The position numbers and the translations under genes were made by a program. From NCBI RefSeq assembly GCF_027487935.1, contig NZ_JAIYCP010000002.1:33991-97990 (forward strand): a DNA stretch of 64,000 nucleotides. Direction: 5' to 3'. Source of the DNA: Brevundimonas sp. (lineage in GTDB: Bacteria; Pseudomonadota; Alphaproteobacteria; Caulobacterales; Caulobacteraceae). Every line of letters starts with the position of its first letter. The first letter of the stretch is position 1. Of the stretch, positions 43,601 to 52,942 are shown piece after piece. The notes beneath the pieces were generated by a model. The model saw only the letters and a list, made by a program, of their open reading frames with translations. It did no database searches and was not told the DNA's origin.

Positions 43601-44425
43601 GGGTTCGATGGGGGTCTGGCGGATCACCATGGCAAAGGGTGCGAACACCGCGTCGCTGGCGTTCAGCGACCCCGCGATCCGCGCCCCGGCGAAGCTGACC
43701 GGTGTCCGCACCACGGTTCGCCTCAGGTGAACGCTGCCGCTGGCCTTCAGCCCCGTCGCATCCAGCGAGTTCAGCGCCGAGCCCGACAGGTCCAGCGACA
43801 CCAGCTCGCAATGCGCCAGCAGCACCGGACATTCGATCACGCACCCGATCAGTCGCAGCGATATGGGCTGCCGAGCATTGACCAGACGCAGGCCGTCCTC
43901 GCCCCGCCCTCGACGGGTCTGGGCGATGCGGCACCCGATCAGTTGCAGCCCGCCGCGCATCGCCAGCTGTTCTGCCGTGGCGGCAGAGCCCCCGCGCCCC
44001 TGATCGGGCCCCAGCTCGTCCGCGACCCAGGCCAGGGCCTCCAGGATGTCCTCGGGGTCCACGACGGGAAAGGCGTCGATATTCAGCTTCGCCTGCTTCA
44101 CCGTTGTCGCGAAGGGGTGATCGGCCGGGGGATTGGGCCCCACCGTCAGGGCCACCCGCGCGGCCAGGCTCAGCCTTTCGAAGTCCCGGATCCCGGTCCG
44201 CCGGTTCTCCGGCTCCTCGCCGAAGGGCTCGAATTCGCAGGCCGCCACCAGAAACGGCGGCTTGTGCACACCCCTCGTACGATCGCTGAAGCTCAGGGCG
44301 GCGTCCGGCATGCCCAGCACCAGGGCACTCGCGTCGATCATGCCGCCCCGGCGCAGGGCCGCCTTGAGCTGCTTCAGTGAAATCCGGCGCGGCTGCCTTG
44401 CCTTCTCGTTCGAACGCCTGCCCAT
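40625..44425 (-). CDS. Large membrane protein with beta-helix-type repeats (1266 aa)
   Basis: Residues ~150-850 contain many irregular repeats of the form xLxLxGxxIxGxLxLxxA, for example [40 protein letters not shown] and [20 protein letters not shown], like pentapeptide-type right-handed helices. A Cys/His cluster follows ([20 protein letters not shown]). The C-terminal ~300 residues have four membrane helices. Similar long proteins in actinobacteria and rhizobia carry the uninformative label membrane-associated oxidoreductase (recalled, unverified). No signal peptide, so the repeat domain is probably cytoplasmic. Function unknown. Confidence 0.8.
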   Translation of the reverse strand: MGRRSNEKARQPRRISLKQLKAALRRGGMIDASALVLGMPDAALSFSDRTRGVHKPPFLVAACEFEPFGEEPENRRTGIRDFERLSLAARVALTVGPNPPADHPFATTVKQAKLNIDAFPVVDPEDILEALAWVADELGPDQGRGGSAATAEQLAMRGGLQLIGCRIAQTRRGRGEDGLRLVNARQPISLRLIGCVIECPVLLAHCELVSLDLSGSALNSLDATGLKASGSVHLRRTVVRTPVSFAGARIAGSLNASDAVFAPFAMVIRQTPIEPDHGMLNLSKATIENEVRLDQARIWGGLSLRGTTIGRSLFLNRAMLISPIGLIEKRLFDLLTAAKVTIAKDDVGGQIARGDAALAERLHSPTRPSPAIEPPPGALWGDSACWGQISRALQEAEVLQGETGRWRFLTTRTLNKLRARALVSAVRADGLKVKGSVFARAVTCNGLFRMKYAEIDGGLRFEGARFRSAASILRTLVDRLKSEPGDPRLVKYERLQVKGGGKENGRKAGWRIRDALTTLMARDDFLPNWEDERPEVALDLRDTRLAGDLSLGPANPREAGRDPLVTRPPWRSRKGRVDLHGRINMDGLRTSGSIILCGLTWDTLRPGQVTGAERAAFTGVSHEAPPAPTEAAAGPGRDDLEGDELTLAALFGPGRSERPGLMRFARWLMRGRTLNKVGQPDKGWARFQRARMKTAAGFSVISMRQARVGRDIDLRATRNVHGVDMENVEIGGDLYFADKSNGRTRENSLQAGFITCAHRAEAVRGTINLRAARVAGDAFLVFDAREGPVIKAGMAKIGGRLDIYPQLDGRTYQSPVKDRRPPTEDGETLSGFWLDSCSHQGRYKSGAVRDDGTHQTPGQFCEHCGLMLSKVEDHLAWFIDLRHARASVFAHPPAAWPDPGALSLDGFVYQQTSDLGPLAPKPQLVEHQKVHYERGRLAFAWRHNPALRRRDTLLAVAALGAITLTLGLFGWWLARTAAPYFGVTAVPVPTLTISLAVSLFLLWRVLGSITPSPGQRSRTGLFDTGTRDSTPRAIEYLARQRVSESRFKWRPSTYHVLDSYSRAAKALREAGRYISANLVEQARLRRRTEMLSWRHHGMAKLILRLVDLFAGYGFALSRAVMLSGVIVCAVAGLSHWAAANDYLVVKPAAEVPLAEGRPPPVPVVEFGKCDSSRTAASIDQDCPDLIYAADLLLPFIDLGEETRWATQIPEDAEKDILRLWEPWQSLWVSLLRSWPALVSILGLMLSGVLLTAMAARIESAFSRVEE

Positions 44426-44529
44426 CCGGTGCCCCCCGACCCGTCGGTGTTCATTGTTAACCGCTGGTTTACGAAACGCCAGCCTCGCCGCCTCTGGCCC
44501 TTGTGGCCTCCTGGCCCTACCTTCCGTTC

Positions 44530-46881
44530 ATGGCCCGTTCCCCCTCCCAGTCCGGCAAGCCCGTCCACGTCCCCAACCCCTCGGGTCTGGCGGAGGCGGC
44601 GGCGCCCTTCGTCTTCGATCCGGCGACGGCGACCAGCCGCATGCCGATGTTCGCCCCCGTCACCGGCCCGCGCCTGACGCCGGAGGAGGCCCCCGGCAAG
44701 CCTGCCGACTGGACCCCGCACCGTCCCGACCGGCCGCCCCATTCTGGACAGGGGGGCCGCAAACACATCCCCTTCCGGCTGGAGACCCGCTACACCCCCG
44801 CCGGCGACCAGCCCGCCGCCATCGCCGAGCTCGTGGCCACCGCCGACACCGGCGAGCGCGATCAGGTCCTGCTCGGCGTCACCGGCTCGGGCAAGACCTT
44901 CACCATGGCCAAGGTCATCGAACAGACCCAGCGCCCGGCCCTGATCCTGGCCCCCAACAAGACCCTCGCCGCCCAGCTCTATTCCGAGTTCAAGAGCTTC
45001 TTCCCGGACAATGCCGTCGAGTATTTCGTCTCCTACTACGACTACTATCAACCGGAAGCTTATGTCCCGAAATCAGATACTTACATCGAAAAAGACTCGT
45101 CCATAAACGAGCAGATCGACCGCATGCGCCACTCGGCGACGCGGGCGATCCTCGAGCGGGACGACGTCATCGTCGTCGCCTCGGTCAGCTGCATCTACGG
45201 CATCGGCTCGGTCGAGACCTATACGGCCATGACCTTCACCCTGAAGGTCGGCGACCGGATCGACGAGGCCAAGCTCCGCGCCGACCTGATCGCGCTCCAG
45301 TACAAGCGCAACGACCTCAATTTCGACCGCGGCATGTTCCGCAAGCGCGGCGACGTGCTGGAGATCTTCCCCGTCCACATGGAAGACCGTGCCTGGCGGG
45401 TGCAGCTGTTCGGCGACGAGCTGGAATCCCTCCAGGAGTTCGACCCCCTGACCGGCAAGAAGACCGCCGACCTCACCGAGATCACCGTCTATGCCGCCAG
45501 CCACTATGTCACCCCGCGCCCCTCGCTGAACCAGGCCGTCACCGGCATCAAGGCCGAGCTGAAGGAGACGCTCGACTGGATGGTCGAGAACGGCAAACTC
45601 CTCGAAGCGCAACGTCTGGAGCAACGCGTCCGCTTCGATCTGGAGATGATGGAGGCCACCGGCTCCTGCGCCGGCATCGAGAACTACAGCCGCTGGCTGA
45701 CCGGCCGCAGCCCCGGCGAGCCGCCGCCCACCTTCTTCGAATACATCCCCGACAACGCCCTGCTGTTCGTCGATGAAAGCCACGTCACCGTCGGCCAGAT
45801 CAGCGGCATGTACCGCGGCGACTACCGCCGCAAATCCACCCTGGCGGAGTACGGCTTCCGCCTGCCCAGCTGCATCGACAACCGCCCGCTGAAGTTCGAC
45901 GAATGGGACGCCATGCGGCCCCAGACCGTCTTCGTCACCGCCACCCCCGGCCCGTGGGAGATGGAGCGCACCGGCGGCGTCTTCACCGAACAGGTCATCC
46001 GCCCCACCGGCCTGATCGACCCCCCCGTCGAGATCCGCCCCGTCTCCACCCCGACCCGCACCCAGGTCGACGACGTCATCGATGAGGTCAAATCCGTCGC
46101 CCGCGCCGGCTACCGCTCCCTGGTCACCGTCCTGACCAAGAAGATGGCCGAGGACCTGACGGAGTACATGCACGAACAGGGCGTCCGCGTCCGCTATATG
46201 CACTCCGACGTCGACACCCTGGAGCGGATCGAGATCCTGCGCGACCTGCGCATGGGCGCCTTCGACGTCCTGATCGGCATCAACCTGCTGCGCGAGGGCC
46301 TCGACATCCCCGAGTGCGGCCTGGTCGCCATCCTCGACGCCGACAAGGAGGGCTTCCTCCGCTCCGAGACCTCCCTGATCCAGACGATTGGCCGCGCCGC
46401 GCGCAACGTCGACGGCCGCGTCATCCTCTACGCCGACCGCATGACCGGCTCGATGGAACGCGCCATCGCCGAGACCAACCGCCGCCGCGAAAAGCAGGAG
46501 GCCTACAACGCCGAACACGGCATCACCCCGGAGTCGGTCAAGCGCGACATCCGCGAGATCATGGCCAGCCCCTATGAGTCCCGCGCCCTCGACAAACTGA
46601 CCGCCCCCGGCATGAAGGAGGACGCCAAACCCTTCACCGGCTCCAACTTCCAGGCCGCCCTCAAGGACATCGAATCCCGCATGCGCAACGCCGCCGCCAA
46701 CCTCGAATTCGAGGAGGCGGCGCGGCTCAGGGACGAGATCAAGCGGATGAAGCTGATGGACCTGGAGTTCGCCAATGAGGTCCTGACCGGGGAGGGCGAG
46801 ACGGTCGACAAGTCCGCACCGAAGCGCTGGCGGGCGGAGGCGGCGGCGGAGAAGGCGGAGGCGTTCAGGAAGGGGCGGTAG
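44530..46881 (+). CDS. uvrB: UvrABC system protein B
   Basis: 783 aa helicase-like damage-verification subunit of excision repair. Walker [16 protein letters not shown], the beta-hairpin region [37 protein letters not shown] (DEAD-type motif), [20 protein letters not shown] and [12 protein letters not shown] are all present; the C-terminal UVR motif [16 protein letters not shown] binds UvrC. An N-terminal ~85-residue extension rich in Pro/Ala is longer than in E. coli (673 aa total) and common in alphaproteobacteria. ATG at 44530 preferred to GTG 44503. Confidence 0.96.
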   Translation: MARSPSQSGKPVHVPNPSGLAEAAAPFVFDPATATSRMPMFAPVTGPRLTPEEAPGKPADWTPHRPDRPPHSGQGGRKHIPFRLETRYTPAGDQPAAIAELVATADTGERDQVLLGVTGSGKTFTMAKVIEQTQRPALILAPNKTLAAQLYSEFKSFFPDNAVEYFVSYYDYYQPEAYVPKSDTYIEKDSSINEQIDRMRHSATRAILERDDVIVVASVSCIYGIGSVETYTAMTFTLKVGDRIDEAKLRADLIALQYKRNDLNFDRGMFRKRGDVLEIFPVHMEDRAWRVQLFGDELESLQEFDPLTGKKTADLTEITVYAASHYVTPRPSLNQAVTGIKAELKETLDWMVENGKLLEAQRLEQRVRFDLEMMEATGSCAGIENYSRWLTGRSPGEPPPTFFEYIPDNALLFVDESHVTVGQISGMYRGDYRRKSTLAEYGFRLPSCIDNRPLKFDEWDAMRPQTVFVTATPGPWEMERTGGVFTEQVIRPTGLIDPPVEIRPVSTPTRTQVDDVIDEVKSVARAGYRSLVTVLTKKMAEDLTEYMHEQGVRVRYMHSDVDTLERIEILRDLRMGAFDVLIGINLLREGLDIPECGLVAILDADKEGFLRSETSLIQTIGRAARNVDGRVILYADRMTGSMERAIAETNRRREKQEAYNAEHGITPESVKRDIREIMASPYESRALDKLTAPGMKEDAKPFTGSNFQAALKDIESRMRNAAANLEFEEAARLRDEIKRMKLMDLEFANEVLTGEGETVDKSAPKRWRAEAAAEKAEAFRKGR

Positions 46882-46937
46882 GGGGCTTCTTGATCGCAGT
46901 CAGATCAAGCGAATGACGCTGAAGTATCTACAGAGAG

Positions 46938-47429
46938 TCAATTTGCACTGAAATCATTGTCTTGAACATAAAGATATAGTCCGCCGATCGCGAATACCTT
47001 GTCCGCCACGAATGCCCGGACTTGAATCATACCGGATTGGGCAACTTGAATATTCGCCATATTCACAATGCTTGTGCCGCGCGAAACAAGCTCGCCAGGA
47101 AATGGCCCCCCCTGTTCGGCGAGCGTAATTTTTTTAAGGGCTGATGGCTCTGGTTCGGGAGGAAGCACAGTCGTTTCCCAAATTGGTTGTTCTACTGGCA
47201 TACCGGGCATGTATGCAGCCAATCGAGCTTTCTCTTTGAGCGCGCCTAGTCGCCACTGAAACTCGACCAGCATCGCCATACGAGGAAGAACTGCCGGAAG
47301 GTTTTCGACCTCTACGCTGCCGGGAAACATTCCCACGATCGTGAATTGGCCCGACCTCTCCAGACGAATGTCCTCTGCGAAGATAGTTCGCCCAAAAAAC
47401 TCCGGAGGTGACTGGACGAGCGAACTCAT
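46938..47429 (-). CDS. Hypothetical protein (DUF6941-like) coupled to an XRE regulator
   Basis: 163 aa, no signal peptide. Begins SSLVQSPPEFFGRTIFAEDI and contains GQFTIVGMFPGSVEV, which recalls a DUF6941-type protein (tentative). Start ATG overlaps the XRE gene stop (ATGA). The base composition (AT-richer than the core genes) matches the rest of the trio and suggests a horizontally acquired cassette. Function unknown. Confidence 0.65.
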   Translation of the reverse strand: MSSLVQSPPEFFGRTIFAEDIRLERSGQFTIVGMFPGSVEVENLPAVLPRMAMLVEFQWRLGALKEKARLAAYMPGMPVEQPIWETTVLPPEPEPSALKKITLAEQGGPFPGELVSRGTSIVNMANIQVAQSGMIQVRAFVADKVFAIGGLYLYVQDNDFSAN

Positions 47430-47833
47430 GCTGCGACCGCAGTAAACGAAGCGGATGCGTCCGAGATTCTAGAATATCCCGGCGTCATTTGAGGAGGTGC
47501 GAGTGTACGAACTTCTTGAGCCAAGATGTGATTTCTATCTGGCCGTTCAGCAGGATCGTAGATGTCAACATCGACACAGGCCCCTATTGCCCAAGCCATG
47601 TCAGCAATAGTCTCGACCGTCATATTGGTTCGGCCATTGAGGCGCCGGTTTATAACGGCCCTGTGCACGCCGAGTTTATCGGCGACGGCGGCTTGCGTTA
47701 GGCCGTCGATCTCCGCCCGCTTTGCAAAGACATCACGAATCTGCCCCTCAACCTTGCTGACGAGGGCCAGATAAATCTGCCGACGAAGGCTCGGCTTAGG
47801 TCGGGAAGATGGCACGATAGTCACCCCTGACAA
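47426..47833 (-). CDS. XRE-family helix-turn-helix regulator (antitoxin candidate)
   Basis: Up to 135 aa. The HTH is plain: DGLTQAAVADKLGVHRAVIN followed by RRLNGRTNMTVETIADMAWA. The first possible start is TTG at 47833; GTG at 47815 has AGGGG eight bases upstream and may be real. The upstream gene (47796) overlaps it, a toxin-first order as in HigBA. It probably represses the operon and, if the neighbour is a toxin, neutralises it. Confidence 0.8.
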   Translation of the reverse strand: MSGVTIVPSSRPKPSLRRQIYLALVSKVEGQIRDVFAKRAEIDGLTQAAVADKLGVHRAVINRRLNGRTNMTVETIADMAWAIGACVDVDIYDPAERPDRNHILAQEVRTLAPPQMTPGYSRISDASASFTAVAA

Positions 47834-48206
47834 TCCACGACTCCAAGCCGTGGAGCTTTTGATAATCTCTGACGCCCCGCAAATGCTGGTCGTAGAGTGG
47901 CTGGTCGGACTTTATAATGGCTTCTCGTTCACCGGATACGATGACTAAGGAGCCTGGCTCAGGCACCCAACCGAACAGGCGTGCGCCGGGTGGATGCGCC
48001 TTCCAGACCCCATGTTTCGTGGGCATCATGCGGCGCAACTCCGACGCCCCTGGGGGGCGCACTGCACACCGGAAATCGATGAGCATTAGTTCTATCTGCT
48101 CATAGATGGAGCGGCCGCCGAGCGCTTTCACAGGCTCGTGGAGTTCTGGCGTATTGTCGATCCATGTCCAAAACCCTGGCGTGACGTAGAGAGGCCGAAG
48201 GGCCAT
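47796..48206 (-). CDS. Putative RelE/HigB-like toxin
   Basis: 136 aa if started at the ATG at 48206 (GGGAAAG upstream); the frame is open to 48503 and earlier TTG/GTG starts cannot be excluded. The C-terminal half has a RelE-like outline: ELRRMMPTKHGVWKAHPPGA, RLFGWVPEPGSLVIVSGERE, then a polar helix QHLRGVRDYQKLH. It is encoded directly before an XRE gene. The assignment is by shape only; catalytic residues were not identified. Confidence 0.45.
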   Translation of the reverse strand: MALRPLYVTPGFWTWIDNTPELHEPVKALGGRSIYEQIELMLIDFRCAVRPPGASELRRMMPTKHGVWKAHPPGARLFGWVPEPGSLVIVSGEREAIIKSDQPLYDQHLRGVRDYQKLHGLESWIVRGDYRAIFPT

Positions 48207-48486
48207 CCGACTTTCCCAATCAGGAATTTCGAACAGCTCAATCCATCCTTGAGAGAGACCATGAGAGATTGTTGCCTTAAAAGTCAACAGGCGGCCCCGA
48301 TGTTCTCGAAAGTTTCGCGCCAGAAAATCTCGCTCATGACGCGAAACTGCCACGCTGGGATCGTGTTGGGGAGTCCCGAACTGATCTTCCGTCAGTGCTA
48401 AGTGGAAGTACCCATCGCGCTGGCAATCTCGGGTTGGTAGCGGCAGACGACGAGTTCCGGCACCCTGCTCCCGAAAGGAGCGCTCA

Positions 48487-48705
48487 ATGCCGAAGTTCAC
48501 CATCCTCTCCCGCGTCGACGCCTACGTCGACTACACTTGCGAGGTCGAAGCCGACGATCTCGAGGAAGCCGTCGACCTGGCCTATGACGGCGACCCTACG
48601 ATCAAATGGACCGAGCAGGGCGTGGTCGAGTTCGATGCTCGCCATGTCGTTGCCCTCGACGCCAACGGCGAAGAGATCGAGACCTACTCGCGCGGCAAGG
48701 GCTGA
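48487..48705 (+). CDS. Small conserved hypothetical protein (72 aa)
   Basis: Acidic protein, MPKFTILSRVDAYVDYTCEV then EADDLEEAVDLAYDG, a pattern of alternating strands and one helix. The ribosome site sits inside a short hairpin, GCTCC-CGAAA-GGAGC, four bases before the ATG, so initiation may depend on melting it. It is divergent from the toxin-like gene. Function unknown. Confidence 0.75.
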   Translation: MPKFTILSRVDAYVDYTCEVEADDLEEAVDLAYDGDPTIKWTEQGVVEFDARHVVALDANGEEIETYSRGKG

Positions 48706-48726
48706 GGCCACGCACCCACGATTCTG

Positions 48727-48752
48727 CTCATCCCGGCGTTCGCGGGGATGAG
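48727..48752. terminator. REP-like hairpin after the 72-aa gene
   Basis: CTCATCCC-ggcgttcgcg-GGGATGAG with an inner GCG/CGC pair; a second weaker hairpin (ATCCACCC/GGGTGCAT) follows at about 48770-48793. No U-run. Same arm family as the cluster at 22490-22703. Confidence 0.5.
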
Positions 48753-48866
48753 CGGTTTGATGGGTGACCATCCACCCGCTACGGTGGGTGCATGGGTAGA
48801 GATACTAACCAGAAGTGGGAACCGTCACATTGTTCGTCGCCCGCTTTCCGGCAGGCGTCGTAGCCC

Positions 48867-49538
48867 GTGCCGATCCGGCCCGAACATATTGTTGAGGCCT
48901 TGTCCCAACTCGGTGGGGAGGCGCATCTCGACCAACTCGTGCCGAAGGTCATCGAACTCGTTCCCGATCATGAGGCCAAGAACCCCGCCGCGAGTGTTCG
49001 CGCCCGCCTGCAAAACTATTGTGCGGCATCACCGCACTACCTTGACCGGGGCGACCTGTTCGAAAGCGTACACGGCCTCGCCAAGAGAGCGGGTGTTTGG
49101 CGGCTAAAGTCGGACGTCCTCAGCCCGAAAGACTCGGACGGCATTTTGGACCCCACCGAAGTTGAGATCGAAGCCCAGGAAGGCCGCGCTGTCCTGCGGG
49201 TCCACTTGCGGCGGGAGCGATCCCGCAAGCTGATCAACGACTTCAAGGCATCCCTGACCAGCTTCGCCTGCGAGGCTTGCGGCGACGACATGGAAGCCAT
49301 CTACGGCGAACTCGGCACCGGCTACATCGAGGCGCACCACAAGGTTCCGGTTGCCCTGATCGAAGAGGGCGAGACCACCAGGCTCGCCGACCTGGCCGCG
49401 CTCTGCGCCAACTGCCACCGCATGATCCATCGCAACGGCCTGATGTCAGTCGAGGCCTTGGCGGCTCATCTGCGCGCGCGACGGCCAGCCTTCGCCATCG
49501 CCGCCGAGCCTGACAGCACTGAGTGGCGAAACGACTGA
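48867..49538 (+). CDS. HNH endonuclease with N-terminal helical/winged domain
   Basis: 223 aa starting at GTG 48867; an in-frame stop lies two codons upstream, so this is the first possible start. The N-terminal ~80 residues (EALSQLGGEAHLDQLVPKVI ... ASVRARLQNYC) look like a HARE/winged-helix-type module. The C-terminal half is an HNH nuclease with a Zn pair (CEACGDD), YIEAHHKVPV and ALCANCHRMIHR. Layout is that of restriction or defence-associated McrA-like nucleases; no methylase is adjacent. Confidence 0.85.
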   Translation: MPIRPEHIVEALSQLGGEAHLDQLVPKVIELVPDHEAKNPAASVRARLQNYCAASPHYLDRGDLFESVHGLAKRAGVWRLKSDVLSPKDSDGILDPTEVEIEAQEGRAVLRVHLRRERSRKLINDFKASLTSFACEACGDDMEAIYGELGTGYIEAHHKVPVALIEEGETTRLADLAALCANCHRMIHRNGLMSVEALAAHLRARRPAFAIAAEPDSTEWRND

Positions 49539-49561
49539 GCGATCAGGGCGAACCACCTGAT

Positions 49562-49715
49562 CCTTCTCCCATTGGGAGAAGGTGCCCCGGAGGGGCGGAT
49601 GTGGGTCGGCTGTTTGGAGCGGCGAAGCCGCCCCCCGGCGTTCGACCCTCACCCTTTCGCGCAAGGACGACCGCTTCGCGCTCGTGCGCTCAAGCCCTCT
49701 CCCAATGGGAGAGGG
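49562..49715 (-). repeat. Dispersed ~152-bp hairpin-ended intergenic element, copy 2 (inverted)
   Basis: Reverse complement matches 12791-12942 in its end hairpins, the AAGGGTGAGGGTCG and GGCGGCTTCGCCGCTC blocks and the CAGCCGACCCACATCCG block. It fills nearly half of the 346-base gap after the HNH gene; the remainder (49716-49884) is C-rich on the + strand and shows no gene. Confidence 0.85.
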
Positions 49716-49884
49716 AGGACCCCCCACAATCCGCCGATTGTCAGCACAATCCCGCACCCACCGTCCCCTCTCTCCCCCAATCCTTTCAACACCTTGCGCC
49801 CCGCGCCCTGTCTTTTCGCCCCTTTCAGCCCACCATAGGTCCCGCCTGCCGCAGACTCCGCCGCCTCAATACGGAGCGGAGATC

Positions 49885-50103
49885 ATGAAGAAGACACCCC
49901 GAAAACCCGACGCCCTCGACCGCGTCACCCGGCGCATCGAGACCGTCGAACGGCTCGCCCTCAGGGCGCGGGCCGTGCTGGACATGCCGACCGGGACCCC
50001 GGCGCGGGATGCGGCCCGGGATGCGGCCCCGGATACTGTCATGGCGGAGATCGACCGGGCGGTGGCGGCGCTGAGGCGCGATCCGGCGGGGCCGGCACGA
50101 TGA
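49885..50103 (+). CDS. Hypothetical helical protein (72 aa)
   Basis: Basic N-terminus (MKKTPRKPDALDRVTRRIET) then a helical Ala/Arg/Asp-rich body. GGAG upstream of ATG 49885. Its stop overlaps the next start (ATGA), so the two are coupled. Not recognised; co-occurrence with an HTH protein may mean a two-gene regulatory unit. Confidence 0.65.
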   Translation: MKKTPRKPDALDRVTRRIETVERLALRARAVLDMPTGTPARDAARDAAPDTVMAEIDRAVAALRRDPAGPAR

Positions 50104-50747
50104 GGGCCCTGCCCAAGACCCGCTATGTCACCGTGGCGGCGGAGACCTGGGGCCTGATCCGGGGGGCCTATCTGTCGGGCCTGTCGGCGCCGACGGTGGC
50201 GGCGCGGTTCGGGGTGTCGGTGACGGCCCTGCGCAAACATGCGGCCAGGGAGGGCTGGACCAAACGGGCCTTTGCCGCGCGGCAGGCGGCGGCGCGGTCG
50301 GCGCCGCCGTCCGGGCTCGCGACCGGCGCCCCCGCCCCGACAGCGCCCGATGCGCCCCCCGACGAGGCGGCGGTGCTGGCGGCCTGGCGCGCGCCCCTGC
50401 ACATCCGCCCCGACGACCTCGCCCGCCGCGCCCTGGCCGGCGCCGCCCATGCGCTGAAGACCGGCGAGGGGCTGAACGCCGTCCGCCTCGCCCGCGCCGC
50501 GACCGAGATCGCCCGTCTCAACGATGTCCTCAATTGGGCCGATGAGGACCCGGCCGATACAGAGGAACGGTTCGAGGCCGGTCAGGCCATGATGCGGATG
50601 TTCCTGCGCGAACGCGCCCTGACCCTCGCCCAGGACCTGATGGCCGGCCGCGACCTGCCCCCCGAATACGAGGCCCTGAAGGTGGAACTGGCCCGGCTGG
50701 AGGCGGTGCGCGCGGCGGCCGAAGCGGGGGCGAAAGGGGAGGGATGA
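50100..50747 (+). CDS. HTH-containing hypothetical protein (terminase-small-subunit-like N-terminus)
   Basis: 215 aa. N-terminal helix-turn-helix: WGLIRGAYLSGLSAPTVAAR followed by FGVSVTALRKHAAREGW, an arrangement also seen in phage terminase small subunits and in transposase-type HTHs. An Ala/Pro linker and a helical C-terminal half with MRMFLRERALTLAQDLMAGR follow. No phage genes are nearby, so this is more likely a chromosomal DNA-binding protein. Function unknown. Confidence 0.65.
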   Translation: MRALPKTRYVTVAAETWGLIRGAYLSGLSAPTVAARFGVSVTALRKHAAREGWTKRAFAARQAAARSAPPSGLATGAPAPTAPDAPPDEAAVLAAWRAPLHIRPDDLARRALAGAAHALKTGEGLNAVRLARAATEIARLNDVLNWADEDPADTEERFEAGQAMMRMFLRERALTLAQDLMAGRDLPPEYEALKVELARLEAVRAAAEAGAKGEG

Positions 50748-50848
50748 CAGCTTTGAGCGATTTTCGGGGGGAGTCCCCACTGCCCCCTCTCACTCGAGGG
50801 GAGAAGGCCGCGACTTCCGCCCACACCGGCACGGCGTTACACCGCCCC

Positions 50849-51745
50849 ATGCCCTCCCGCCCCGCCGCCCTCATCGTGCTGATCCTCGCGGCCCTGGTGC
50901 TGGGCTTCGCGCCGATCCTGGTGCGGCTGACGGACGCCGGCCCCGCCGCCTCGGGGTTCTGGCGGTTCGCCTTCGCCCTGCCCTGGCTGCTGCTGATGAC
51001 CGCCCGATCCGGCGGCGAGGGCATCGGCCGGCCGTCGGGCTGGATGGCGCTGGCGGGCGGCATGCTCGTGCTCGATCTCAGCTTCTGGCACTACAGCATC
51101 GCCCTGACCTCGGTGGCCAATGCCACCACCCTGACCAACCTCACGCCCGTGGTGGTGACCCTGGTCGGCTGGTGGCTGTTCCGCGAGCGGCCCCGGGCCC
51201 TGTTCGTGGTGGCGCTGGCCGCCGCCATCGCCGGGGCGGTGACCATGTCGCTGGGCGCCGACGGCGGGCAGGGCTCGAACCCCCCGCTGGGCGACGTCTT
51301 CGCCGGCGTCACCGCCCTCTGGTACGCGGGCTATTTCATCGCCGTGAAGGGCGCGCGCGGGGCGCATTCGGCCGGGCGGGTGATGCTGTGGTCGACCGCC
51401 ATCGCCGCCCCGGGCCTGCTGCTGGTGGCCCTGCTGCTGGGCGAGGATGTCCTGCCCGACTCATGGAGCGGCTGGGCCGCCTGCGTCGGCCTGGGGGTGG
51501 TGCATGTCGTGGGTCAGGGCGGGGTGGCCTGGTCGCTGGGCCGGCTGCCGACGGCCCTGACCGCCGTCACCGTCCTGATCCAGCCGATCGCCGCCGCCAT
51601 CCTCGGCTGGCTCCTCTTCGCCGAAACCCTGACCCTGGTGCAGGCCATCGGCGGCGGGGTGGTGCTGGGCGCGATCGTGCTGGCGCAGCTTTCCTCGGCC
51701 CCAAAAAAGAAAGACGCGGAAGCCGTGGCTCCCGCGTCCCCCTGA
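50849..51745 (+). CDS. EamA/DMT-family transporter
   Basis: 298 aa, ten helices in two EamA repeats; landmarks are LGFAPILVRLTDAGPAASGF at the start, HYSIALTSVANATTLTNLTP at the end of the first repeat and QPIAAAILGWLLFAETLT in the second. Exports small metabolites in known relatives; substrate unknown. ATG 50849 is used; the frame is open further upstream but non-membrane. Its last codons form the terminator hairpin of the convergent cold-shock gene. Confidence 0.87.
   Translation: MPSRPAALIVLILAALVLGFAPILVRLTDAGPAASGFWRFAFALPWLLLMTARSGGEGIGRPSGWMALAGGMLVLDLSFWHYSIALTSVANATTLTNLTPVVVTLVGWWLFRERPRALFVVALAAAIAGAVTMSLGADGGQGSNPPLGDVFAGVTALWYAGYFIAVKGARGAHSAGRVMLWSTAIAAPGLLLVALLLGEDVLPDSWSGWAACVGLGVVHVVGQGGVAWSLGRLPTALTAVTVLIQPIAAAILGWLLFAETLTLVQAIGGGVVLGAIVLAQLSSAPKKKDAEAVAPASP
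51701..51738 (-). terminator. Intrinsic terminator of the cold-shock gene, inside a convergent coding sequence
   Basis: Read on the minus strand: GACGCGG, CAG/mismatch, GGCT type stem closing with CCGCGTC, then TTTCTTTTTT. On the + strand GACGCGG (51713-51719) pairs with CCGCGTC (51732-51738) and AGCC pairs with GGCT inside it. The A-rich run 51703-51712 supplies the U-tract. All of this is within the last 15 codons of the EamA gene. Confidence 0.8.
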
Positions 51746-51765
51746 TTGTGGTGTCAGTCGTGGTC

Positions 51766-51969
51766 TCAGACCAGCTTCAGATCCACCGCCGAGGTCTTGC
51801 CGCGCTGGGATTCCAGCTCGTAAGACACCTTGGCGTTCTCATCGAGCCCTTGCAGGCCCGCCTTCTGGACTGCGGTGATGTGGACGAAAACGTCCTGACC
51901 GCCGCCATCGGGCTGGATGAAGCCGAAACCCTTCGTCGGGTTGAACCACTTGACCGTGCCGGTCGCCAT
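51766..51969 (-). CDS. cspA: CspA-family cold-shock protein
   Basis: 67 aa nucleic-acid chaperone. RNP1 [11 protein letters not shown] and RNP2 DVFVHITAV are intact after [14 protein letters not shown]. Start at 51969 has AGGAGA six bases upstream; the longer in-frame extension to 52044 is not cold-shock-like. The ~200 bases upstream (51970-52171) carry no gene and may be a long 5' leader, as is common for csp genes. A clear intrinsic terminator follows. Confidence 0.95.
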   Translation of the reverse strand: MATGTVKWFNPTKGFGFIQPDGGGQDVFVHITAVQKAGLQGLDENAKVSYELESQRGKTSAVDLKLV

Positions 51970-52171
51970 ATTGCGTCTCCTGAACGCGCTTTCCAGGCAG
52001 GCATCCCGAGGGGGACACCCGTCAGCCCATCTGGACGAGCTCATTCGGTGAAGGAGCGAGCACGGGTGTGGAGGCCGCGCGAAATCCGGACTGCACTGAC
52101 TTTCTCTCGCGCAATTCCGGGTCGGTCAACCGCAAACCGATTCCCCCCTCGCGCGAACCGGGGTCCGGAAA

Positions 52172-52930
52172 TCAGGCGCACAGGGGTCGGGGCGCGCCGT
52201 CCAGATGCAGATGGTTGGCGTGGGCCGCATTGTAGCCCGGGCCCAGAACGGTCGAGAAGACCCGGCAGGCCCCCTCGCGGACCCGCGTCAGGAAGCGCCG
52301 TCCCTCCGGTCCGCGCGGCCCGTCGCCGGGCCAGTCCTCCAGCACCGAAACCCGCCGCCCGTCCGCCAGTGTCACCCCGCCGATATCCAGCGCATTGGCC
52401 CGCGCATGCTCGCTGGGCCGGGCCTTCGGACTGGTCTGGCCATAGATGCGCCGGCAGCTGTAGCTGCCCACATCGTTCAGGCTGGCGACCCGGCTGCCGA
52501 AGGTCGCCTCGGCCGCCGGCTGCAGCACCTGGCGCTCCCAGATGACGTACCGCACCGCCAGCGGGCACTGCAGGACCGGGTTTCCGGGCAGGGGGGTGAC
52601 GGCCCCGCCGGTGATCCGCACCGCCCCGCGCACGACGCAGAAGCCGCCGTCGTCGCGGTCCGGGGCCCGCTCGACCTCGACCCCGGCCTCGCGCAGCACC
52701 TGCATACAGGCCCCGGTCACGGCGGTGATCTCTTCCGGGGCGGCGGTCGGAGGCAGGACGAAATCGGCCACCTTGGCCGCCGTCGCCGTGCCGATCGGCT
52801 GGCTGAGGTCCAGCGGCTTCCACGGCAGGTGCTGCTGCGGGGCCAACAGGTTGAGCAGGGCAAAGGCCGCGCAGACGCCGAGCGCCAGCTCCCACAGCAG
52901 GTTCCAGAAATCGGCAAAATCACGTTGCAT
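52172..52930 (-). CDS. Extensin-like C-terminal domain protein
   Basis: 252 aa. N-terminal membrane anchor (LWELALGVCAAFALLNLLAP), a ~40-residue linker, then the extensin-like domain: YGQTSPKARPSEHARANALD and ANHLHLDGAPRPLC carry the His-x6-Asp and HxH zinc-type residues of LAS (LD-peptidase-like) folds, with four Cys likely in disulfides. Probably a periplasmic peptidoglycan-active enzyme. Followed after 12 bases (on the opposite reading, upstream) by a beta-lactamase-family gene. Confidence 0.87.
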   Translation of the reverse strand: MQRDFADFWNLLWELALGVCAAFALLNLLAPQQHLPWKPLDLSQPIGTATAAKVADFVLPPTAAPEEITAVTGACMQVLREAGVEVERAPDRDDGGFCVVRGAVRITGGAVTPLPGNPVLQCPLAVRYVIWERQVLQPAAEATFGSRVASLNDVGSYSCRRIYGQTSPKARPSEHARANALDIGGVTLADGRRVSVLEDWPGDGPRGPEGRRFLTRVREGACRVFSTVLGPGYNAAHANHLHLDGAPRPLCA

Positions 52931-52942
52931 AAGGGGGCTGCC

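Noticed and set aside
50100..50747. Phage terminase small subunit as evidence of a prophage
   Set aside because: Only the HTH outline fits; there is no large subunit, portal or other phage gene nearby.
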